Origin: Glandiceps talaboti
Taxonomy: Eukaryota; Hemichordata; Enteropneusta; Spengelidae
Direction: 5' to 3'
Length of the DNA stretch: 64,000 nt
Assembly (NCBI RefSeq): GCF_964340395.1
Contig: NC_135567.1
Span: forward strand, 3,441,609-3,505,608
How positions within the stretch are numbered: position 1 is the stretch's first letter; every line of letters begins with the position of its first letter. Of this stretch, positions 46,957-58,139 are shown in pieces. The notes beneath the pieces were generated by a model. It had not been told where the DNA came from and searched no databases. It was given only the letters and a program-made list of their open reading frames with translations. A program made the translations under genes and the position numbers.

Positions 46957-49089
46957 AAAAAGCTTGGCATTCCCCTCATATGATCTTAAATGACCCATCA
47001 ATATAACCAGCAATATAACCAGCAATTGGCAAAAATAAAACAATCCTTACCATAACACCACACCGGCCCACCCCTACCCCCACCCCTTCCCCAGCCTCAC
47101 CATGCAAATGGACACTCCCCTTATGTGACTTCAATTTATGAACCATTCCATCCAGGAATAGTGGACAGAGACAAAATAATCCTTTCAAATTGACCCATAA
47201 GTGAAGCAGCAGTTGCCAGAAAGAAAACTGCCTTTACTTTTGTCATATTATACACGTAGTGACAGCACTCTGACCCCCCCCCCTTCCCCTTAACAATGGA
47301 CATTTCCCTTATCTGACTTCTAGGTATGAGTCAGCTCAACAGACCAGCCCAGGTTTTAGTATATGTCATGGTAACAGGGCTTGAAATTAACAGTAGTCCC
47401 ATGCCCACAGCTACCAATTCTTGTCATGGGGCTACCAAAATTTGCTGATAGTAGCCCACTCAGGCTACCACTGATTAAGTGATGAAGATGGAAGATTTAT
47501 GGGCATTAAAGTATTTTAATAACACACATATTTCCAATAGAGGATATCTGTTTTCAGTTCAGGATTATTGGACTACAGGTCACAATCCTAGGGTTACCAA
47601 TTTTTGAAACTGGTAGCCCAGTAGGACTACCAAAGGTAATGAATACACGTCTACTAGTGGTAGTGCCCTTAAATGTAAGCAATTGCCCTCACATGCAGGT
47701 CTCCCATGTGTGTATAAATTTCCCATCAGACTCAAATGCCAAAATGCACAATGTACATGGAGAGATTTTCTCACAAAGTGCAACATGGAGAAAACAAGTC
47801 TAAACAATTAAGAAATGTTATTAAGTTGGTGTGCTGTGACCAAACTATGGCCCACCTACACATCTTAGACATCTCAGATAGAATTTAACTTTGATAAAGA
47901 TTCCTTTAACTTCCTGAAGGGTGATTGACTGTACTTGTCAAATACACTAAATGATTTGATCATACTACAGCATTGAACCATTCACTGCATGTACAAGTTT
48001 CACAGCCAATTACTTCTGGTTTATATAAACATTCCTGGCAAAACCTCTTCCAAATTACATGGTTTAGCATTAGGTGTGAACAAACTATATGAAGGATTAA
48101 CTCAATATTTATCATGGAGCATTTCTCGTAGCACTTTATGTTTTCTATAATATGGGCATGACCATTTTGATACGGAGGGTAGAAGTGACTATGGTATTGA
48201 TGGGGATGGCACAAGTGACCATTTTGATGGGGAGGGTACAAAATGCTGACATTACACTATGACAAGGATTGCTTTCTATTTAATGTCTACTATTCCTCAT
48301 TGCACAGATGCATAAATGTGGATATCAAAAAGATGGTCAATTTGATGAGGGGGGGGGGGGGAGGGTTAATATTAGCAATGCAAAGCTCCGAGGACTGTGA
48401 GAGAGTCTATGTCATTGGCTGTTGCAAGTGCTCCATGTACATTCATGGAATGTGATAAACTCGTAAATCAAAATTGGACACTGACATAAATGTCAACAAT
48501 GGTCTACCCTTTTCATAGATACAAGATTTCAAACATTATTTGTGTTTTCTGCATAAAGCTTATGGAATATTCTAAATTATTTTCATCTGATTTGATATTT
48601 GTACAGGATAAAATCATTACTTATGCAAATTAGCATTAATCATGCAAGCCACTCCCACCAAAAGCTATTCAGCTCTAAGTTACAGCCTGAAAATGCAACA
48701 CAGTAAATTGCAAAACATTTGCTTCACTACCTTTTGAGATATCAGTGGAACAAAATTTCTGCACATACACACAGACATAGAGCAAGGCAGTTGCATGATA
48801 TCAGCTCCCATACAGGAGCTAAAAACAACTTGTCAATTCCATTACCACCATGGAAATTTAAAAAGCTCCACCCAAGAAACGGCATTGGGATACACACATA
48901 CCTACACAAGCGTATTATTTCACAGAAGTGAGATAATTATGGCCATATATGCCTTTATATCATTCATACCAATATTTTGGGGAGAACCAGATGAAATGGA
49001 TATTGAATTCACATACATTTCAATTCTTGTCACTGAATACACATGGTGTACATTTTGTACATGGCTAAGGTGTATTCTGGCAATTCACA
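46957..49089. other. Unassigned 2.1 kb with small repeats
   Basis: Two direct copies of a GGTTACCAATTTTTG/GGTAGCCCA..GGACTACCA-type sequence lie at about 47410-47480 and 47590-47640. A GACCATTTTGATGGGGAGGG repeat is at about 48160-48240 and a G run at 48349-48361. The 93-aa minus frame at 47960-48241 has several cysteines but no spacing I can match to a zinc finger. Confidence 0.35.
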
Positions 49090-49320
49090 TTAAAGGGGAA
49101 CACAACTCCAGAAAATACAAACATTTCCATAAAGTTTGGTTGCTAGGGAACCATTTCACGATTTTGTATCACCTGCATGACATGTAATTTCAGAAATACA
49201 CCAAGTTTAAGTTCTGATCTATAAACATAATTTTAATGTTTTTTCTATGGACCACTATATCTTCTGAGTAAACTAATTTAACTATTCATGAGTGAAAATG
49301 AATGAAAACAGAGAGTGATT
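49090..49320 (+). repeat. Dispersed repeat, partner of 44500-44735
   Basis: Same sequence as 44500-44735 in opposite orientation; see there for shared words. Begins TTAAAGGGGAACACAACTCC. Confidence 0.75.
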
Positions 49321-50451
49321 TAGAGAGTCAAATTCCTCCCCAAAATCGGCAAAAACCCAATAAAATCTACTCCCTCTCTACCTAAATATTTCTGTATTCA
49401 GTTATAGGGCAAAAATGTGAACCATGGAAAATGTTTTCTTAAAACCAGCCTGGCATTCTGTTTTTGACTCGATTCAGCCCACTGAGTTTGCCTTTCATTC
49501 AATCCAGTATTAAATAATTTACTGAAGTTCCTTAATAGTCTGATACCTCTATATAGTTATTAACATTTTTGTATCACCTGACTTGTGAAAGGGGACTATC
49601 ATTCCCTGACCCCCCCCCCCTTCATAGTTTCATATAATAATAAATTTTCAAATTAAGTGGTACATCATGAATAATACCTATAGTTCAGAAGTTTGTATTC
49701 CAACAATGTGTGTAAGACCCAAAATCTATGGTCTTACCCAAAATCTATGGTCTTGCCCAAATGGGAGGTACTAGTATTCAGTTTAAATCTGGTTAACTCA
49801 ATACTTTCACTTACATGTTAATTATGATGGTACATGTATATATTTAAACTGTGTCATAAATTGAAATATGAAAACAAATACACATATTTAATATGCATCT
49901 TGGTGAGAAATTATCAGTACTACATTGTTGATGTGTAACTGTTATTATATGTGTAATAAAACGCCTCCTGCTCTCCGTTATACTAGAAAAATTACCTCTC
50001 GCAGCAAGATATAGAACGGTATTTGGCAAATAACATATACATATATGTGTAATAATACGCAGACAGAATGCAGATGAAAATATCCAAATGACAATTGCAA
50101 AAATGATTATCTTGTGTTGACCTTTGACCTAATTATCATTTCTTATTATGTTCAAAGCTTCTCTGTTTATGTTCAAAACTTTCGCGTAAATTTTTTTCGG
50201 ATGAATGATAGTCAATAAATTATTCTGTGACACATGATTTTTACTTCTTCCAATTGAATTGGTCAGTTCAGGATTTTATGATAAATTTACAAATTTCAAC
50301 AAAATGATTATATCTAATGATTACTATTAGAATGGATAAATTAGTACTGAATATTACAATGTACTTGTTTACAGAAATTGTGTGTCATCTTGACCATGAA
50401 TCATACTAATGTCTAACTTCTAGACATCATAGAATGGATTTATTATTGAGA
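49321..50451. other. No gene seen
   Basis: AT-rich, with a C run near 49608-49620 and no domain or repeat match recognised. Confidence 0.35.
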
Positions 50452-50561
50452 AGAGTTTAGTTTAGTTTAGTTTAGTCTAGTTTAGTTTAGTTTAGTTTAT
50501 TTCAGTAAAACAACAAGATCCACAGTACAGATATACAAATAACAAGTCATTGAGAATGACA
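50452..50561 (-). mobile_element. Retroelement 3' tail with (AAACT)n
   Basis: On the minus strand the sequence reads ..GTTGTTTTACTGAAATAAAC then (TAAAC)n, i.e. an AATAAA-like signal running into a pentanucleotide tail. This is typical of a LINE or SINE 3' end. No body was recognised upstream because a family C element begins at 50562. Confidence 0.45.
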
Positions 50562-51807
50562 TAGTCCCTGCTATGATTGGGTTTTAAGGAATTATCACTA
50601 CTCTGATCATGCAACAACACTTGTGAACCTAAATCAAACAGACTTAGATATGTTGTGTCTGCTTGTTGGACATGGAACATGCCTACAACAATAAAGGATG
50701 GGTCGGGTATGGGGGATCGTATCACGAAGAAAATGGATATGCACATGTATGTCATAGAACACTGTCCTAATGCCAACTTTGAATGAGATCTGTTCAAGCA
50801 TGTCTGAGTTATGGCTTTGGACATGGAAAATTCGCAAACAAAATGGCTGCTAGGCGGCCATATTGGATCGTATCATGACAACAAATGAATATACACATGT
50901 ATGTCATAGAACACTGTCCTAATACCAACTTTGAATGAGATCTGTTCAAGCATGTCTGAGTTATGGCTTTGGACATGGAAAATTCACACACAAAATGGCT
51001 GCCAGGCGGCCATATTGGATCATATCACGATGAAAATGGATATGCACATGTATGTCATAGAACACTGTCCTAATGCCAACTTTGAATGAGATCTGTTCAA
51101 GCATGTCTGAGTTATGGCTTTGGACATGGAAAATTCGCAAACAAAATGGCTGCCAGGCGGCCATATTGGATCATATCACGATGAAAATGGATATGCACAT
51201 GTATGTCATAGAACACTGTCCGAATACCAACTTTGAATGAGATCTGTTCAAGCATGTCTGAGTTATGGCTTTGGACATGGAAAATTCGCAAACAAAATGG
51301 CTGCTAGGCGGCCATATTGGATCGTATCATGACAACAATGAATATACACATGTATGTCATAGAACACTGTCCTAATACCAACTTTGAATGAGATCTGTTC
51401 AAGCATGTCTGAGTTATGGCTTTAGACAGGGAAAATTTGCAAACAAAATGGCTGCCAGGTGGCCATATTGGATCGTATCATGACAACAATGAATATACAC
51501 ATGTATGTCATAGAACACTGTCCTAATACTAACTTTGAATGAGATCTGTTCAAGTATGTCTGAGTTATGGCTTTAGTCAGGGAAAATTTTCAAACAAAAT
51601 GGCTGCCAGGCGGCCATATTGGATCGTATCATGAAACAAATTGACGTGCATATGTATGCCATTGTATGTTGCCCCTGTACCAAGTTTGAAAAAAAATCGG
51701 TCCAGGCATCTCCAAGAAAAGGCTGCGGACGGACGGACGGACGGACGGACGGACAGACGGAACCCAATCCATAAGTCCCGGTCCCGGACTTCGTCCGGCG
51801 GGGACTA
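50562..51807 (+). mobile_element. HINE/pearl-like family C, full-length copy
   Basis: Left end TAGTCCCTGC (50562-50571) is complementary at 9 of 10 positions to the right end GCGGGGACTA (51798-51807), which is followed by AAAAA. Core: about six tandem 151-bp units (below). The right arm has AGTTTGAAAAAAAATCGGTC, a (GGAC)n tract at 51727-51752 and a terminal hairpin: AGTCCC (51774) with GGGACT (51801), and CCGGAC-TTC-GTCCGG (51784-51798). Layout matches published pearl elements: core repeats of about 160 bp followed by a tetranucleotide microsatellite. Confidence 0.8.
50690..51640 (+). repeat. 151-bp core tandem repeat, about 6 units
   Basis: The phrase GACATGGAAAATTCGCAAAC recurs at 50820, 50972, 51123, 51274, 51425 and 51576, a spacing of 151-152 bp. 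Each unit has AAAATGGCTGCCAGGCGGCC (an imperfect palindrome ATGGCTGCC-A-GGCGGCCAT), ATGTATGTCATAGAACACTG and TGAGATCTGTTCAAGCATGT. Minus-strand frames of 60-110 aa here are repeat translations. Confidence 0.95.
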
Positions 51808-52183
51808 AAAACTGGTACAAATTGTCGAATTACATGGATAACCCACAAAGTCAAAGACTTGTTTCCACTGGGGTCCATAAGAGAGCCGTCATTATTTAAG
51901 GCCGGGGGGGATGGGGGGGGGGGGGGGGTGTCGTATGATTTGGAAAATCCAAAACCCCCTCAGTGTCTATGTTTACTTCAATTCAATGTTAACAGCACCT
52001 GTAACTTTTTTGCAGCTGTTCAGTTTTTAGCAGGTTGCATCAAAAAATAGTAATTATAATAATGAAGCCTTCCAATGCTGCCATAAATGTCTTATCAATG
52101 TCAAGGACATATAAAGAAGTCAAAGTACTCTCATATCGACAGTTTCTTCAATGTTGTAAAAAAGCAATGTCAGTACTAAAAGT
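51808..52183. other. No gene; G-rich tract
   Basis: A long G-rich tract at about 51904-51929 after GCCGTCATTATTTAAGGCC, reminiscent of the G-run ends of the TIR elements at 29 and 54 kb but without a partner end that I can find. Confidence 0.35.
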
Positions 52184-52376
52184 GTGGGAAGAGATGCCTT
52201 GGAATTTTTTTTATGTAATGGGATTGGAAAAGCAACTATTGGTAATTCAAGTGAGCAATGGAAAAAGCCTAAAGTAGAAGATCACTGCTTAGACAAAGCA
52301 GAGATAGATAAATTTGAACGGTTGACTCCAGCATATGTAAATACACTGGATGGATGGACAAAAACATTAAGGATAT

Positions 52377-52435
<59 letters not shown>

Positions 52436-53968
52436 GGATGGGAAACATAATAAAACCTCTGAATATATGAATGTATAGAATATGAAGCTAAAGTTGTATA
52501 TAATTTCCTCAAAACTACAAATGAATCACACACCAACAAAAAAAGACTACTTACTTTAAGTTTTTGAACAACATATTAAATTTCTAGATGTCAATGTAAA
52601 TCATTAGTGACAGAATTGAAGTGGAGCAAAACTGAAGGCAATAAAAGTTTCTGGAGAGTCTTTATATAGTTTTATATCACCTAGCATATTTTGGGTTTTC
52701 AGAGAAACAGCAAGTTTGAGGTTTGCTATTTGAATGGCTTCTTTTCTTACGAGTCACAGCCAGGGTATCTAGCATATTTAAATATTCAGTAGATGCACAT
52801 TGAACATTCTTGACCATTGATATGAAGGAAACAGACACTTATTTCAAAATGAATTTTATGAATATTTAAATGTTATATCTTTTTTGCAGAAGAGGTCAAG
52901 CATGTCCCCACGTTGGTGCTTTGCTGTTTTTGCTAGCTGAGATTATTGCTAGTGGACATGAGACTCTTCCAGATGATGCCTCCTACACAGATGTCTTGTG
53001 CCCAGTGGCCATTACCCCAAAACAGCACATGTAACACCTAAAACCATGTGGGATGTGGAAATAAAGAAATTCTCTGTCAACAGAACATCAAATACAAAGG
53101 ACTATGCACCACAAGTTGCTCCACAATTGAAGCCTGAAGAAAATTATCAGCGAGTGCTTAAACTGGTATATGATGTTCAAAATGCAAACAAACAATCAGC
53201 AATGCCACCTGTTATGAAAATAGTAGATGTTAATCATTTTCATGTTGACCATTTACATTTACCAGAACCCACTATAGTGACAGACATGCCAGATTGTCAT
53301 GAGTTTGATGTCCCATTTTGTTAAGAGGAATCAATTGTGGCCTATCCATTACCAGTCTACAAGCGCCATCATCAGAATGGTTTGATCAGAGAAAAGGAAC
53401 AATTACAGGAAGTAAAGTATACAGAATCATGTCCTACTTGAAAAATCATAAAACAGATCCAAACAAGATAGCGAAAGACATTATCCAATATGAATTAGAT
53501 TCAAATCTGAACACTAGTATTCCATCATTAGCCTAGGGAATAAAAAATGAAGACAAAGCTGTCAAACAGTATATCAGTGATCTAAGCACAAAATGCAAGG
53601 ATGTAAAGTTTACCAGACCAGGTTTACTTGTTCATTATACCAGGTTTACTTGTTCATGATACATACCCATATATTAGAGTTAGTCTTGATAGGATTATTA
53701 TCTGCTCATGTCATGGCAAAAAGCTAGTGGAAGTGAAATGTTCCTATTTTTATCGTAATCAGTACTTGATGGATATTGTGAAACAAGGTAAACTTGACTA
53801 TGTCCATGTGGTTGACAATGAAATCTTTGTAAAGAAAGGGCAGTCTAGGGGCTATTTTGAGCAAATAACTCTTCAGTTAGCACTGTCAAAGGTAACTAGA
53901 CCTGAAATGCTTGTCTGGTCAAAAGTGGGATACATTGTTATTCCAGTTCAATTTGATGAAGTGTACTG
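52184..53968 (+). pseudogene. Broken SWIM zinc-finger / YqaJ-type exonuclease gene
   Basis: YqaJ proteins are lambda-exonuclease-like nucleases; in invertebrates they are often joined to an upstream SWIM zinc finger. A plausible N-terminal exon (52250-52370) reads DKFERLTPAYVNTLDGWTKT. After an acceptor TATCTTTTTTGCAG| (ending near 52888) comes EVKHVP, then in another frame HVGALLFLLAEIIASGHETL, the C.H end of a SWIM finger. 52998-53324 gives TPKTMWDVEIKKFSVNR. 53330-53540 gives SSEWFDQRKGTITGSKVYRI, the YqaJ start. 53628-53968 gives PYIRVSLDRIIICSCHGKKL and VEVKCSYFYRNQYLMD, where the D and E-V-K are the catalytic D..E.K residues. At least three frame changes, an in-frame TAG near 53535 and a small duplication near 53620-53650 show that the copy is dead. 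Confidence 0.7.
52381..52434. repeat. (GT)n microsatellite
   Basis: 27 uninterrupted GT units directly after the LDGWTKTLRIYL coding stretch; expansion here would disrupt the frame or the intron of the SWIM/YqaJ relic. Confidence 0.97.
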
Positions 53969-54475
53969 AGAGAACTCAGTACTTCCTGCAATAAATACAT
54001 TTTTTGCCGATTACATTGTTCCAGAAATTCTGACTGAAAGAGTCAAATTGGGATGAAAGTGATGGTAAGGGGTAGACCATTCGATAATCCTGGGGGGGGG
54101 GGGGCTTGGAAGATTTGTGGAGAGTCATTATTTTTTTTCCCACCTGCTTGCCTGAGAATTATTTTTTTTCTCCTTCGCCTATGCTGGCAACTTTTTTTTT
54201 CTTTGCTTCTTTGAGATATCCGGATTTTTGTTGACGTCAATATTGAACACCTACATTTGTTGCCACAATTTTCTGTTTGGTTTTCGCACTGGGTAATACA
54301 GAGAGTAAAAAGATGCTGTTCTATCACACACAGATTATATTTAGAAAACTACATATTTCATACATGTTTGATTTTCAATTAAATAAACATAATTGACAGT
54401 TTTTATGCTATGGTATGATGACACACTGAAAATACAAATTGGAAACTTGACTGGTGAGCTCAGACATTCAGATAG

Positions 54476-56132
54476 ACCGGTCAGTTTCTCCAGCTCGGGG
54501 GGGGGGGGGGGGGGGGGTCAGTGTTTTTTTCCATTGGGCCAACAAAAAGTCACTGACCCCTGTGAATAAAGTTTCATAGCATCTGACAGTAAGCTGTAGA
54601 GGGAAGAGCTTTGAAACTGGGATATGTCTACCTCTTGTGTGAGTGTGTGTGTGAATGGGGGGGGGGGGTTCTAGAAGCCTGGAGGTTTTTACTTCTAAAG
54701 GCAATGTTTAGGCTATTCACAGACACTTTCAGACAATAATTTGCAAGCTTTACAAGACAGCTCTAACAATTGTAAAAAGCAAATACATAAGGTTGAAACA
54801 TTTTTGAAATAAAGTTTCATAACATCTTGACAGTGAGAGGTGGAGGAAAGAACTTTGATTTGAAACTGGAACATGTCTACCTCTTATGGGGGAGGGGGGT
54901 TCTAGGGGGTGTCCCCCTAGAAGCCCTAGAAGATTTTTACTCTCAAAGCCAATTTTCAGGCTATTCACAGACACTTTCAGACAATAATTTGCAAGCTTTA
55001 CAAGACAGCTCTAACAATTGTAAAAAGCAACTACACATGGTTGAAACATTTTTGAAATAAAGTTTCATAGCATCTTGACAGTAAGAGGTGTAGGGAAGAA
55101 CTTTGATTTGAGGCTTGGACATGTCTACCTCTTACGGGGGGTCGTAGGGGGTCTCCCCCTAGAAGCCCTGGAAGTGTTTTACTTCTAAAGGCAATGTTTA
55201 GGCTATTCACAGACACTTTCAGACAATAATTTGCAAGCTTTACAAGACAGCTCCAACATGTAAAAAGCAACTACATAAGGTTGAAACATTTTTGAAATAA
55301 AGTTTCATAGCATCTTGACAGTAAGAGGTGGAAGAAAGAACTTTGATTAGAAACTGGAACATGTCTACCTCTTATGTCGGAGGAGGGTTCTAGGGGGTCT
55401 CCCCTAGAAGCTTTTCAAGTTTTTTACCAATTTTGGTGAATCTTATTGTTGGTTTAACGAATGAGTGGCCTCTGGGGTGATGGAGTCCAAGGCCCCCCCC
55501 CCCTGCCAAATCTGTAGTTTTTTGTTTCTATCTAGGCAATTTTTAGGTTATTCATAGCCTCTGAGATATATATTGCCAAGCATCGAAAAGCTAAGTAAAT
55601 GTAACCTTTTTAAATAAGTGTTCCATGTTATAAAAGTGGGCCTGTAACATTGGTATAGGGGCATTGATATTGCATGCATAGTAACGTTACTGATGTGTGA
55701 GAGCACTTTAGGAGGTCATACCTAGTGTACAATAGAAACTTGAATTTGAGTTGTGGTGTCGATGTGTAGTGTCTGAAATTGGAAGTATATCATCCCTTCT
55801 GACAAATTCATACTGAAGAGACGAGAACAATTTAGATTAAGTTCTTTTATAAACTATCCAATAGTATGAAGATTACAAAACCTTCAAGTTCACTTTTGCC
55901 ACAAAGTGCAAGATAAGTGAAGCACTGATTGTGAAACAGCCAAACACTTACATGGCATGTTCTGTAACTAGTGTGGTAGCTAGGTAATACATGTTTTTTT
56001 ATATGTATAATTTTATGTATAGTTATGTTTGAACCCTTACATGAAGTAATATTTAAACCATTTATGAAAGAAACAAAGACAAGAACAAATATATATATAT
56101 ACCACAGGCTAACGAAACTGACTGGTCCCTGA
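54476..56132. mobile_element. PIF/Harbinger-like TIR element, copy 3 (nested)
   Basis: Left end GACCGGTCAGTTTCTCCAG and right end ACGAAACTGACTGGTCCC are mutated versions of the 18-bp TIR at 29.1 kb. The phrase ATTGGGCCAACAAAAAGTCA and the right arm (CCTTCAAGTTCACTTTTGCC, GAAACAGCCAA, ACATG..TTCTGTAACTAGTGT) match that copy. The core has about 3.5 tandem units of 242-248 bp at 54550-55440. Confidence 0.75.
54550..55440. repeat. ~245-bp tandem repeat inside the nested TIR element
   Basis: TTGCAAGCTTTACAAGACAG recurs at 54741, 54989 and 55231. Each unit also has TTGAAACATTTTTGAAATAA, CATCTTGACAGT and a G-rich GGGGGTCTCCCCCTAGAAGC. The sister copies at 29.1 and 35.3 kb have fewer, more diverged units. 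Confidence 0.85.
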
Positions 56133-56395
56133 CATGTGTTTGAAACTGTTTGTCATGATTTGACAAGTGTCCTGGTTGGAGAGGTACGAGCAGGTTGAAC
56201 AGTATACTTGATCCTGTGCATCATTTCCCTGCCAAGGTATTTTTTTTTCTAGCAGCAGTGGTCCATCTTTTTTTTTCCATCACCCACTCATATCCGGATT
56301 TTTTTTTCAAGCAAATCCACTTGGCATCTTTTTTTCCCCGAAATCTTCCAAGCCCCCCCCCCCCCCCAGGATATCAAATGGTCCACCCCTAATGA

Positions 56396-58139
56396 TTAGT
56401 AAAAATTATTGAAAGATACTCATGTCTTTTTTTCTACTTTGAGATTTGGGACCCTGAAGAGATGGAAAAATGAGTTGAAGAGAAACACCATACCACTCGG
56501 TGAAATAATTGTATATTTGTGTGTGAGCTTTTGAGTTGTAGATGACCATGATGACTCATGATTCATTTTTAGCATTCAATGGACAAACTAACAAGATTCA
56601 AGTCCATCCAAAGTTCACAAAAATGCATTTATTTCTCCAGGAATGGTGTCCCCTTTTCTGGATTGGCACATTTAAAGAGGCATGGTTTGCAACTTCTATT
56701 TTTATTTTTATTTTATTTTATTTTATTTTATTTATTTATTTATTTTTTTTTGGGGGGGGGGTTCATTTTGGTTACTTATATGTACCACTAACTGTAACTT
56801 GTCTAATGGCCAGTAATCCACATGCAAAGCCCACACCTTGTTACCTATTGTATGCTATACTATAACATAATATGACAGACCCCCACGGCCTCACAATGGA
56901 TGGTAGAGCATACACAATTTATCTTCACGAATGATTCGGTTTATTCTGCCACCGTATTTACACGAGTGATCCTGAAAATACAGCAGAATATATCAAGTCA
57001 CTCATGAAAATAACTTCTGTATGCTCTAGAGCACTAGAGCAAGGATTGTTTTCTTTCTTCCTACTATAAAATTTATGTACTGATGCATACATTTTGGTAC
57101 CTAAGGGAGTGAACACACCATTCCTTGTACATGATGGACGTGTTGAAGGTGATCCTCAAATGTTGTATTACAGTTGAGTATCTTCTAGAAATAGTTCAAC
57201 TATGTTGCAATTAAGAATAACCATAGTAGTTCATCATTCGCAGTTAATATCACCAATAAACCTATTTAAATATCATCCCTACAAAACATACATATTGTAC
57301 CTGTATAACCCATTGTACATTTTTTGTAATTAGCATTTGGTTACAAAAAAAAAAATTCTTCATTTCACGAGATATGAAAATCGTGTGTTGCTACAGTGGA
57401 CATTCTTTTAGAAAAGGTTTGAACCAGATTTAAACTGAGTGCCTCAAATAATGGCTAAATCATAGGTTTTTTGTTCCTAAAATGTACATACATTGTCGGA
57501 ATGCAAATATCTGAGTTATAGCTAGCTTGTATGGCATACAATTATAACTAAACGTTAATTATGAAACCTTATGAAATTTGACAAAATTTAGTAATGAACC
57601 ATTACGATTATAAACTACATCAATTAAACAATCACGTCTTTACCATCAATGCATGTACTAAACAAGTCTCCATAGGAGATAACCCCCCCCCCCTTCAAAT
57701 GTGACTAAATGGAGACATGATTTAAAAGAAATCGGTGGCAACAAATGAATAGTACAAAATGTCTGTGACAATGCAGGGTATTGCTAAATGTCAGTACCTG
57801 AACCTGAAGATCCAGATCTAGGTCAAAGGTCAATGTCTAATTTGAATGTCTAATCTTATTTGAATGGGGTTTCTATGTATTACAGTTTTTGAGTTACAAT
57901 TTTAACTACAAATATGGCTCCATTCGGTGAAAGTGATATGACACCAAAGATAATGCTTGTGTATAATTCCTTTAGGCTATATCCTATTAATGCACACTTC
58001 AATTCAATAAAGTTTAGTACATACTCCAAACATAACTAATCACACATGTTCTGAAAACTTGATATAACTTTTAGTTTCAATCACTCATTTGCATAATTAA
58101 TGATTTTTAGTAATTAAGCTATGCACTCTTCACATTCAA
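56396..58139. other. Unassigned; (ATTTT)n and homopolymers
   Basis: An (ATTTT)n/T-rich tract followed by a G run lies at 56697-56762. The 107-aa frame at 56542-56865 runs through it and is not a gene. Otherwise AT-rich sequence without recognised features. Confidence 0.4.

Larger units (their letters stand above)
54065..56395. mobile_element. Outer TIR element with TAA duplication, hosting a nested element
   Basis: Left end GGGGTAGACCATTCGATAAT..CCTGGGGG..CTTGGAAGATTT (54069-54114) is complementary to 56341-56389 (complement GGGGTGGACCATTTGATAT..CCTGGGG). Both are flanked by TAA. The arms carry ATATCCGGATTTTT-type and T-rich sequence. No transposase. Its middle is occupied by the element at 54476-56132. 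Confidence 0.7.

Noticed and set aside
47960-48241. Cysteine-rich 93-aa minus frame as a zinc finger
   Set aside because: Cysteine spacing fits no zinc-finger class I know, and the N-terminal half comes from a short GATGGGGAGGG repeat.
50492-51164. Minus-strand frames of 60-110 aa with repeated peptides
   Set aside because: They recur every 151 bp with the core repeat of family C; no independent coding signal.
56542-56865. 107-aa frame as a membrane protein
   Set aside because: The hydrophobic core is the translation of an (ATTTT)n tract and a G run.
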